A DNA stretch of 64,000 nt, from contig OX485806.1 of NCBI GenBank assembly GCA_950295325.1, forward strand, positions 57,905,169 through 57,969,168, read 5' to 3'. The stretch is from Polytrichum commune (lineage: Eukaryota; Streptophyta; Polytrichopsida; Polytrichales; Polytrichaceae). Within the stretch, counting starts at the first letter, position 1. Each line of letters opens with the position of its first letter. Shown here piece after piece: positions 8,964-18,240 of this stretch. The notes below the pieces were generated by a model that had not been told where the DNA came from, did not search any database, and saw only the letters and a program-made list of their open reading frames with translations. The translations under genes and the position numbers were made by a program.

Positions 8964-9680
8964 GTGTTCCACCTTGCAGGTAAGATTTTGGAAGGGAAAA
9001 CATCCATATATTTTCTAACAGTGGCTCAGGCTACTGCAGATACCTCCACCATTGAGGATCCAGAGGAGGTGGCCAAGCGGCGAGCAATGCTTGCAGCGGA
9101 GGCCATTGTGTTTTTCGACGAACACATCTCTCATGGTGAGGGGCCTTCCACATCTTATGACTTACCAGTGGCCGCGGGAGCAGCTTACCTGTCCAATGTA
9201 GCTGCTAGACATGCTTGCAAGCGCCAAGGCATTCAACCAGGCGTCGTACGCATGGTAAATGACACCGGCATTCTGGTAGTCGGTCGGACTGGGGTCAACA
9301 CCATTCAATTTGCTCCCCATTATGTGATGATGGATTCAGGGGCCCAGCCAGTCATGATCGGCAAGAGGCTTGCCCATGAGTTGAGGTTGACAGCCGAGGA
9401 TTTGGCTCCTTGCCCATTCACCATCGTCATGTCCATTGGCCATGTGGAGGGGGCCACTGGTTATACTCGGGAGCCATTACAACTTACGTTCCGAATGAAA
9501 CCTGAAGATCCACCCGAACCTCTTCTTCTTAGGTGCGCGGTGACAAATGCGACCAACTACGACATTTTAGTTGGTCAGTAGGCCCTCTACCCTCTCGGTT
9601 TTGGTTTAAATAACTGGACCGAGGAGGCGTGGATCCGACCAGGGTGGTCGGCTGGCGACGGCAGGAGAGAGCTTATTCCT
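8964..9680 (+). pseudogene. Retropepsin-like aspartic protease of the methyltransferase element
   Basis: The frame shows YVMMDSGAQPVMIGKRLA, with the catalytic Asp-Ser-Gly near residue 122, and TNATNYDILVGQ, the usual ILG-type motif near the end of retropepsins. A TAG at 9579-9581 interrupts the frame, which then continues without shift (ALYPLGFGL, EAWIRPGW) into the methyltransferase region. The listed ATG is unlikely to be the true start, because gag should precede it. A CAG|GTAAG splice-donor-like sequence lies at 8977-8984; whether it is used is unknown. Confidence 0.7.
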
Positions 9681-11095
9681 GTGGAGTTCGCGGCTGCCGC
9701 GACCATAGCACCATTATCCATGGTCTTTGGATGTGGTGCTATTATTGACACATTGACACGTGGTTCAATCTTATTGGAGGAGTCACTAGCATTCATGGGG
9801 GGCACTGAGGACCAGCGGGTTATGTCACCTAAGGATTTGTTGGTGCGCCATCCCAAGGATCCTCTTCCTCCCTGGCGCGGTTCCGAAGAGTTGTTCCAGA
9901 TTTGTGAGGATATTGTCTTGTCTTTGCATTCGATGACACCAATCATACCGGACACCCAACCGGGGTTGGCACATCCCATACCATGGCGTCCACCAGACAA
10001 GGGGATTACCTTGGTGGAGCTATTTGGAGGAATCGGCACAGGATTGGCGGCCATGTTGGAGGTTGGCCTCACGGTAAAACAATATGTTTATGTGGATACC
10101 AACCCGGTGTCCACTCGTGCGGCTCGTCACCATTTACACCAGTTGATGGTGTTGTACCCACAGCAGTAACCACCGACTGCCATTCGTGGGTGTTTTGGAC
10201 GTCTTCCTCGTGATATTACACTTATCAGTGAGGAAAACTTACGGAGGTTGGGTCCCGTGGACTTGGTGATCACGGGATGGCCATGCCAGGGCCACTCACG
10301 TGCTGGAGCAGGTCAAGGTTTAGAGGATCCCATGTCAGGTCTTTTCTGGGACCTCATTCGGCTCATGTAGTGGTGGTTTGTCCACCAACCTTTGCCTCCA
10401 GGTTATATATTCAAGAACGTACCTCTGTTGGGAGACTCTCGAGTTAAGGTGTTGGAGGGCATACATTATGTCTACCAGCACCTTGGAGATTCCATCTTTG
10501 TGGATGCCGCGGGGCTTGGTTCGTATACACACCGCCCTCGGTGGCTTTGGACCAACCTCGCACCTCTATCCACCTTAGTTGTATCCTATTGCCCCTACCT
10601 TCGGACCAGAAGGTAGATGATATATTGGATCCAAACCAGACCTCTTTGCCAGTAGTTCGAGATGATCTACCCCCATTAGCATCAGTTAACAAAATGGGGG
10701 CACCTCGGAGGGCCTTCCCGACATTTATGACTTTTCCACAGTCATTCGCATTCCGCGATTGGGGGCCTAGCATGGTGTGGGGTGCTCACACTCAAAGCCA
10801 CTGCGAACCATATGCCGATGAGCGAGAGCGTGCCATGGGATTCCGCACTGGAACCACAGCAGCTCCTGGCCTTTTTGATGGCCAACGACGGTTCGTGTTG
10901 GGCCAAGCCATGGATCTTAACATCATGGTGTGGACTGTTGGTTTATGCCTTGCATTGCAAAGGCATCGTGGTGACCAGTTGTTGTCTCTGGGGGCAGAGG
11001 ACTCTAGTCAGGGGGCACAACGGTCCACATCCATGGAGGAAAGAGGGGAAGCCAAGGCTGAAGGAGCCAAACAAATTTTTCAATTCGGGCAATAG
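9681..11095 (+). pseudogene. C5-cytosine DNA methyltransferase domain embedded in pol
   Basis: The conserved motifs occur in order. Motif I is ITLVELFGGIGTGLAAMLE (S-adenosylmethionine binding, near 9999-10060). Motif IV is DLVITGWPCQGHS, with the catalytic Cys in PCQ (near 10260-10300). Motif VI reads FKNV instead of ENV (10410-10421). A GSYTHRPRWLWTNL block (near 10518-10560) resembles motif VIII of DNMT3/DRM enzymes. Motif IX is ERERAMGFRTGTT, and motif X is FVLGQAMDLNIMVWT (near 10891-10935). The enzyme would methylate cytosine in DNA, possibly the element's own cDNA. Stops at 10167 and 10368 and a frameshift near 10580 break it. The spacing and the FGGIGTGL / GLFWDLIRL blocks look closer to DNMT3 than to DNMT1, although the catalytic motif is PCQ rather than PCN. 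A frame change near 11085 joins it to the linker before RT. Confidence 0.85.
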
Positions 11096-13107
11096 GTGAT
11101 AGAAGTGCTCAACCGGTTTTTGCTGCTTTGGCTTCCGATTTTGGGAAGAAGGAGGTACAGAGAATGTTTCCACGAATGTTTTCAGTTGATTCTTTGCCTC
11201 TAGTGGTGGCTTCATCATCAACCAATGATGGTGATGAAGGGAGACTAGACTCTTCTATTGGCACTGAGGCTGGGGGCATGGTGCATGCTCCCTCTCATGA
11301 GTAGCAGTTAGAGTCCGTGCTAGCATCAGGTGGTTTTTCTTTGGTGGAGAGGGAGACCATAGAGTTTGATGATAGGCCATTGGAGTTGGACCCCCATCTC
11401 ACTAGTGCTGAGACACGGAGGATACGGGTGTTCATTCGCTCGTACCGTGGGTGTTTTGCTTTTAGTCTTCAAGACCTTGAAGGCTACAAAGTAAAACCTA
11501 TCCACATTCAGTTGGAGAACCGCCATCTCATTTTTCAGAGACCTTACAAGCTCATTGTCGTTGAGAGGATTGGTGTCTAGGCTCGTTGCCGTGAGCTCTA
11601 AGTAGCGAGACTAATCGAACTCTCCAACGGGGAGTATGCTTGTGCTACGGTTATGCCATCGAAGAAGGACATCTTTGGCAATTGGACGGAGAAGCAGATA
11701 TGCGGGGATTACCGTCCAGTTAACCGGAAGACCAAGTCGGATCGATATCCCATGCCAATCCCGAAGGAGTTGTTCGATGCCCTCGGATTTGCTCAAGTCT
11801 TTAGCACTTTGGACTTGAATTCCGGCTATCACCAACTCCTATTACTCGTGGGAGACCGGGTGAAGACTGCATTCTGGGGAGTTGATCAAGATTGGAAGGA
11901 TCAACTATATCATTGGAAGTTTCTTCCATTTGGCCTCAAGAATACACCTGTTGAGTTTTAGAGAGTGATGGACCAGGTCCTCTCTAGCTTGCCATTTTCT
12001 CGGTGTTACATTGATGATGTGATCATCTTCAGCAGGACACCACAAAAGCATGTTAGGAACCTGCAAACCATTTTTGAACGCTTGCAACGGTGGGGATTCT
12101 GCTTACACCATAGTAAGTGCAAGTTTTTCCATGACCAGCTGGCATACCTAGGTCATATGATTATTCCGGGAGGTCTTGGGGTGCAACAAGCTAAGATGGA
12201 CGCCTTGCAGAAGATCCCGGCACTAGTCGATGTACCGAGACTTCGTGCTTTCTTGGGCTTGGCGAATTACTACCGATGATTCATGAAGAACTTTAGCTTG
12301 ATCGCCAAGCCTCTCACCATTCTCACGAGCAAGGACCAACCTTGGACCAGGGGTCGTGAACAACAACAAGCATTCGAAACATTAAAGCAGAGATTGGGTA
12401 CAGCTCTAGTGCTTCGACGTCCAGATATCACCAAATCTTTCCAGTTGCATACGGACTGGAGTTCTTTGGGTTTAGGAGCAGTTCTCACTCAGATAGACGA
12501 CGTTGGTCGGGAGTATGTTGTTGCTTACGCTTTGCGAAGCAACAACAATGCGGAGGCCAATTATTCGTCCTATGAGGGGGAGGCGTTGGCAGCGGTATGG
12601 GCTATTGCTCATTTCCGGCCATATCTCTATGGTCAGCGCTTTACTTTGGTGACTGATCATCAACCTTTACGGTGGCTCATGGAGTCGGATAAGCTTACTG
12701 GCAAGCTTGGCAGGTGGGCTTTATTGCTCCAGGAGTACGACTTTGAGGTGGTAAACCGTACTAGGATTACCAACCTAGATGCAAATGGACTCTCACGCAA
12801 TCCAAGTCCTTCGGATGAGGACTTGACCGGGGCTAGGTGGCATGGAGATTGTGATCGAGAAGCGGTTCTAGGTTGGCACGCGGCTGCTTACCTCATTTTA
12901 TTTTTTGGTGGGGCTATTGAGGTTCCGATGCAAGGCTCGGATAATGAGACTGATCGACCTCAAGCTATTGCGGATATATGGGAGGATTTTCCCGTGCTGC
13001 AAAATCTTCAACAGGGGACCTTTCCTTCGTCTACATCGACAATGGAAAGGGACAGGATTGGACATCGAATAACAAGGTTCCGTTGGGAGAACGGTTTGTT
13101 ATTTTGA
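11096..13107 (+). pseudogene. pol: Reverse transcriptase and RNase H of the methyltransferase element
   Basis: After a linker the RT shows ICGDYRPVNRKTKSDRYPMP, TLDLNSGYHQL, WKFLPFGLKNTP and the catalytic CYIDDVIIFS. RNase H shows LHTDWSSLGLGAVL (DWS at the usual DAS position), YEGEALAAVWAI and LVTDHQPLRWLM. The connection region ends in ITNLDANGLSRNP. In-frame stops lie at 11302, 11578, 11599, 11959, 12277 and 13105 with the frame kept between them, so damage here is mostly point mutation. RT and RNase H have the usual Ty3 order, but the methyltransferase stands between them and the protease. Confidence 0.85.
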
Positions 13108-14361
13108 TTGTGGTCGGATGGGACAAGGCGTATTGTCCCTAGACCGGATCAGAGGGCCTCCTTGGTGCGACAATTCCACGAGGAACTTGGCCATTTTGGC
13201 ATATGCAAGACACATTCGATGTTGCGTGGCCAATATTGGTGGACTGGCATGTATCAACAGGTGACTGCTTATGTCGGGAGGTGTGAAGTTTGTGACCGGG
13301 TCAGATCTAGCTTTAACACCTTGTCACCTCAATTACAGCCCTCACCTATCATGGGATTGGGCTACCGTTGGTCGGTGGACTTTGCGGGACCGTTGGTCGT
13401 CACGCCACGTGGAGCAAAGTACGTATTGGTGATGGTGGAGCATTTTAGCAAGTGGATTGAGCTTGTTGTTTTACCCCCAAACTCTGCGTAGTTGGCCGCT
13501 GCCGCCTTTTTGGATCGTGTGTTGGCACGTTTTGGAACACCGGCTCAGGTATTGACGGACCAAGGGAGGGAGTTCCTCGGTGTTTTTGAGGAGTTGTGCA
13601 CCAAGGCGCTCTTAGATCACCGCACCACCTCTCGGGATCATCCGGAGGCGGATGGTTTGGCTGAACGGGTTGTTCAGACAACCAAGCATGGCTTGAGGAA
13701 GTATGGATATTATAACCTTACTGCTTAAAATAACATTTTCATCAAAATAGCTCGGAAGTTACCGCTCACCGCTCACCGCTCGCAAAATAGCTTCGTCTTA
13801 CTTCGGGAAAACCATCAGGATTGGAACCTCATGTTACCTTGGATTGCTATGGGCTATCGATTTAGTAGGCATGCATCTTTGGCATCCTACAACCCGTATC
13901 AGTTGTTGTATGGACGTGAGCCTATACTCCCGAGTTTTATCCGGGAAAAACTAGCTTTTGTTGTGGACTTGGATGACCCAAACATTTAGGTAGAGTGTTT
14001 GCAGGAGCGGGCCCAATTTTTCTAGAGGGCCATACCTATGGCCATAGAGAATTTGTCCATTGCTCAGCACCGTGATACATTGCGTTATGCACACATTCGC
14101 AGTGATGCTTTCCGACCTCAGTTGCGGTGATTTTGGCAGGGAGATTATGTTTATCTCCAACATGAGGCGCCTACGACATTGGATGTCAGGGCGGGACGCA
14201 CCATCCTTCGGCTGAAAGAGGTGTTGCCGAGTGGTTTGTTATTGTTGGAAGGAAAAGATGGCACGGACTGTCGCAAACATTCCAAAAATTATGCCCCATG
14301 TCATTTATCCATTGAGGGTGCAGTTCATCCTGAAGTGGTCGTCGTACGAAAGGGTCTTCCA
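13108..14361 (+). pseudogene. Integrase of the methyltransferase element
   Basis: The zinc finger is seen as His-x3-His (FHEELGHFG) plus CEVCDRV, with QYWWTGMYQQV between. The core has the three catalytic acids of the DDE family: WSVDFAGPL, VLTDQGREFLG and HPEADGLAERV. A 90-bp insertion (13708-13797) separates the core from the C-terminal part, which resumes with ENHQDWNLMLPWIAMGYRFS and includes PYQLLYGREPILPS. Stops at 13489, 13987, 14023 and 14128 interrupt it. The protein would insert the cDNA into the chromosome. The C-terminal region leads straight into a PHD finger. Confidence 0.8.
13708..13797 (+). repeat. 90-bp filler-like insertion in the integrase
   Basis: Between the conserved RKYG and LLRENHQDW the frame contains 90 unrelated bases, including a TAA, a triplicated gctcacc-type unit (13760-13781) and two copies of caaaatagct flanking it. 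The patchwork looks like filler DNA from end-joining repair rather than a transposon, as no inverted ends or clear target duplication are visible. Confidence 0.5.
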
Positions 14362-14541
14362 TGTTTTATGTGTGGAAAGAAGAAAATAGCGGCTATTATG
14401 TTGTTGTGTGATCAGTGTCAACGTGGTTGGCACATGGCATGCTTGAGGCCACCTTTAACTTCTCTATCATCTGGACAATGGAGTTGTCCTCGCTCTCGAG
14501 GATCTTCGGTATTTGGTGCTTCCACCAATCGTACTCAATGA
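14362..14541 (+). pseudogene. PHD finger at the C-terminus of the integrase
   Basis: The Cys/His pattern is CFMC, eleven residues, CDQC, then HMAC and WSCPRS. This is the C4HC3 zinc-binding order of a PHD finger, with the Trp two residues before the penultimate Cys (W-S-C) typical of PHD domains. The last Cys is a Ser in this copy, so zinc binding is probably lost. PHD fingers read histone H3 tails. At the end of an integrase it could steer integration, as chromodomains do in chromoviruses; that role is an inference. The ORF ends at a natural-looking TGA. Confidence 0.8.
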
Positions 14542-14814
14542 TTTTGTGTGGTTTTCATCATCTTGTGCCTGCCCAAATGGAAAATGAGGAGTTATGGCTT
14601 AGAGACGCAATCAACATAAGGCGGTGGAATTAATTCCTTGGAATCTGATGGCCAAACATTAGAGGCAATTAAAGACGGGGCTCACATTGCACCCAGCCTA
14701 GAGTTCCTTGGAATGACGTTCACCACACTAGTTAGTTGCGGAACAATCTTTCATTATCCATGCCCTTTGGATTGGCATTGGTCCTAGCTGCTTGGCAAGA
14801 CTCCATAGTCAGCT

Positions 14815-14825
14815 GAAGGGGGGTA
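14815..14825 (+). promoter_or_regulatory. Possible polypurine tract
   Basis: The tract gaaggggggta lies about 270 bp downstream of the PHD finger and a few bases before the first 97-bp repeat, which begins TGTGTTG. This is where the plus-strand primer and the 3' LTR start would be expected. Confidence 0.35.
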
Positions 14826-14833
14826 TATCAAGG

Positions 14834-15373
14834 TGTGTTGTTTATGTGTGATTTTGCTATGTTTTAATGTTGTTTGTTAGTGGTGGTTGGTACTCGAGCT
14901 GCAATGACACACGATCACTATTTACACGACAACTGTCACGATATGCGGCTTCGACGTCCATACCTTATCCGTTGAGATTCATTCATTTAGATTTGGATGA
15001 ATGAATCTTAGTTGTGGAGAGAAAGGATCCTAAGTGAGGAGCATCCACCTTGGCTTGGCATTTTTGCCAAGTCAAGTCTTGTAAGTGAGTGTGTGGAGAG
15101 AGCTTGTGTGAGGTGAAGATTGCATGTTTTTGCAATAAATCTTGAGTTCTTCTTCCCCTACTTACACTCTTGGATTCTCCCGTGGTGGAGTGAGAGATAG
15201 CTTGACTCATTGTGTGCATTTGAAAAGAGATTTAGAGCTCTTATGAGTATTTGACTCTCTTACTTCTCTGTCAATGTGTGTTATTTATGTGTGACTTTGC
15301 TATATTTTAGTGTTGTTTGTTAGTGGTGGTTGGTACTCGAGCTGCAGTGACACACGATCGTTATTTACAAGAC
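14834..15373 (+). repeat. Pair of 97-bp direct repeats, period 443 bp (possible LTR remains)
   Basis: The segments 14834-14930 and 15277-15373 are about 90% alike and share ggtggttggtactcgagctg. The first starts with TG right after a purine tract, so it may be the start of a 3' LTR. A second start 443 bp later would then be a tandem or partly lost LTR. The spacer holds an 11-bp inverted repeat (14976-14986 with 14997-15007). No matching 5' LTR was found. Confidence 0.5.
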
Positions 15374-15375
15374 AG

Positions 15376-18240
15376 AGCCCTAAAGTCTTCCTCACATGGT
15401 TGTTAGCTTTAATATAAAGGTAGGAGATGGAAAATAATTTAAATAAGGTCAACTTTACCTATGGGAAATGATAAGGTAAATCAAACAAAAAGAAAAAGAG
15501 TTGAGTACACTAAAAGGGTGTGGGCAAGTAGGGTCTCAGAGAAAAAGGGCAAGGAAAGGGTCCAAACCCGTTTTTCTTTCCGGGCGGCCCGAAAGATGTT
15601 GGGCAATGTGAGGAAAAAGATGTTGGAGGGGTCTCGAGAGGTAGGGTGTGAGAGTCTCATTAGGCATAGAGGTGGGGTAAAGGAGAAGAAAGAGGAAGTA
15701 GGAGGCGGAAGCCTTGTCGTAGCAAGGGACGAAGGTTGCCAAAATGGTTTGGAACAAGGGGTGAGATGGTAAGCGACCGGGTGTGGCAGAATGCCGAAGT
15801 GTATCGTGTGAGGCAGAAGGAGCAACGGAATGGTTCAATTGCAGTCATTGTTGTTGCTCGCTCGTTGATATGGCTGGCATGCAAGCGGCGACTCCATGGT
15901 TGTAGGATGTTTGCAGCCAAAAGGTGGGCAAGGATCGGGACTTTGCGGTGTGAGGTGCCGGAGTTGACCGCCTTTCTGGAGGCCAAAAGGGAAGGAAAGG
16001 GGTGTGAGGCGAATACCGCAGTGGGTGAAGTAGAGGCCCCAATCAGACCATCCTTGTGCTTACCTCGAAGGATGGGTCAGCGCTCAGCAACGGATCTCAA
16101 CGCTGAAAGAGGCGGAAGGTGGATTGAGTAGACAAATGCAGGTTTACAGGGGTGACAGTAAGCAGACGGAGCAATGTGTCCGGGTGCTGCCGGATGTTGA
16201 GGTGTTCATGTGGGACCTGTGAAAAAGAAGAGGCGCAAGCAATAACAAGAGAGGAGGGGAGGTTCATTGGCCGGGGAAAAAACACCTGATGTAGAGAATG
16301 TGGAGTGGAGTGGAGTGCACGGGGAGTAGAAAAGTGGAAAGCATGCATAAGAACGTCCGAAGGACCGAGCGGTGCGGTAGTGAGGTCATCATCACCCTCA
16401 CCCAAGTTGTGGCAATAAAAGAAGGATCTCAGCTAAGTGAATCCAACTCTTACCTTAATATCTGGAGTTCATGACGTTCTTGATGCCCAAGAGGCAACCA
16501 CTCATCACGTTATAGGAAGGCGGGCCTAATGTTCATTCACATCCACGCCTTTCCTATCCAAACACGGGCTGCTTCATTGTTGTGATCGTCGCTCCCCTGG
16601 TCATCAGTTCTATAGACTAGGTGAAATTGTTAGGTGTCTCCCTCCCCACGCTTAATCCCCCATTTTAAAACAGTGAGACAGAAGTAGCAAGAGGCAGCAT
16701 AAGTGGTCGTGTGGTAGTACTATGATCGGTGATAGTTAGTCACAAGTAGCGGGTGGCGACAGGCAACGAAAAAGGCAAAGCAGGAGCCCATTTGGTTGAG
16801 TTTAGACATTACTTTGTGCATTTCTCTCTGTATGGACACGTTGCAAGTTAAGAGGTACTCAATTCGACTAATAACAGTTAGAAAAGCAACGCGGTCGTTG
16901 CCGTTTTGCCGAATCTACATGGAATAGAGAGGGGAGAGAGTAAGGCGGCACCGTCTACATGGTTGAGGTTGCCATCCCAAGAATCAATAGTCGGTACTCG
17001 CCGACGCGGGATCGGAGTTTTTGCATGAGACACTAAGCTAAGGAATGGTCAACTTCTGAGTAGTGGGGCTATCTTGTGGGGGGTTTCGGGATGAACAACA
17101 CAATTTGAATAAAAGCAGAGGGCCCACACGAAGCAAACTAATGTCATTAGTCACCGCAAGTCGTTACAGTTGAGCGGGGAGGGAACGATCATGACCAGTT
17201 GACAAACGGGCAACAACTATTGAACGACTTAACTGAGAACTTTTAGTAGTCACTGTTGGTATGTCTGCGGTACTTGTCATGAACGGCACCGAAGGTGGCA
17301 GGACATCATCCACTGCAAACTGAGGTCTGGTGAGGTCTGGCTAAATTTGTATTGAGATTAGGTTCATTTTGTCGGGGAAAGCAATAATGTGGGAAGAACC
17401 GGGGTGAAGGGAGACAGCTACTCACCCGAGTCATGAGAGTGGGCTTCAACAGGAATGTCACAACGGGATAGGTTAGTTTGGTTCGAAATTTTGTGTGGTT
17501 GTTCGGGGGTTATGCGGTGGTGTTAGGGGTTGTAAGGATGCAGGTGTAAGGGATGTGGGAGACCTTGTGGCGACGCGTCGTGGGAAGGAGACGGTAGGAG
17601 GCGATCATGTTGGTGTACCACGGTGGGCACGGGCAGATGTGAAGGGATGCAGAGGGGCAAAGGTGTAGGCATTCGGTTGAATGAGGGGAGAGTATAGGAA
17701 GGAGGCGGAAACCCTGCTGCATGGGGAAAATTGTAAGTTTTGATCAAGCAATGATGTTACATGATCTAGTGAATGGAACCAAAGAATGTGAGCGTAGCAC
17801 TTGGCAAAGAGAGTGTAGGAGCAAAGAAGGACCCCAGCTTTAGCGTGAGGTTTTGGTAGTGTCTCGATACAAGGGAGCAAGGATTTTGGTTGGGTGACTT
17901 TGAATGATGTGACCTTAGATAATGTGTTTTCAAGAAAGAATGGCACAAATGTTGTAGAAAATATGGGAGGCTAAGATCAGTAATAACAATCTCTCTAAAA
18001 GGTCGAGGTGGATATATGAGACAAAATGTGGGAGATTTTTGGATGAAGGGTTTGGAATTCGTGGGGATGCATGGTGAGTTATTGGGTGACACTATCATTG
18101 GGTTGACATGCATGCACTAGCAATGGGAGAGATGGGGATGATCTTTGGTGTGAGAGCAGTGGTGGAGTAATGCAATGAAGATCAAGTTAACGCACAAAGA
18201 AAAGGAAAAAAATGGATAAGAGTCGAAAGGATCGAGAGTG
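15376..18240. other. Purine-rich non-coding stretch, origin unknown
   Basis: The plus strand is G-rich with overlapping open frames of 60-130 codons on both strands (for example 15461-15772 and 15736-16131 on plus, 17605-17946 on minus). None shows a known motif, and frames on opposite strands overlap, so I do not call a gene. It could be old mobile DNA or the remains of a gene. Confidence 0.4.

Larger units (their letters stand above)
8930..14832 (+). mobile_element. Decayed Ty3/gypsy retrotransposon carrying a DNA methyltransferase and PHD finger
   Basis: A single polyprotein-like array can be read on the plus strand: aspartic protease (8964-9680), C5-cytosine DNA methyltransferase (9681-11095), RT and RNase H (11317-~12820), integrase (13108-~14340) and a PHD finger (14362-14496). 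A purine tract at 14815-14825 is a possible polypurine tract. No gag or 5' LTR was found, so the element looks truncated at its 5' end. At least 13 in-frame stops and frameshifts near 10580 and 11085 show it is dead. Ty3 elements with built-in methyltransferases have been described from dinoflagellates and charophytes (de Mendoza et al. 2018); the PHD finger at the integrase end is read here directly. Confidence 0.8.

Noticed and set aside
9587-10072. 161-codon minus-strand frame opposite the methyltransferase
   Set aside because: Antisense to a region with clear methyltransferase motifs; no motif of its own.
10782-11099. 105-codon frame overlapping the methyltransferase C-terminal part
   Set aside because: The motifs IX and X are in the other frame (10541-11095), so this one is a shadow.
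15461-16131. Two overlapping plus-strand frames in the purine-rich stretch
   Set aside because: Basic composition follows from G/A-rich DNA; equal-length frames exist on the other strand and no motif is recognisable.
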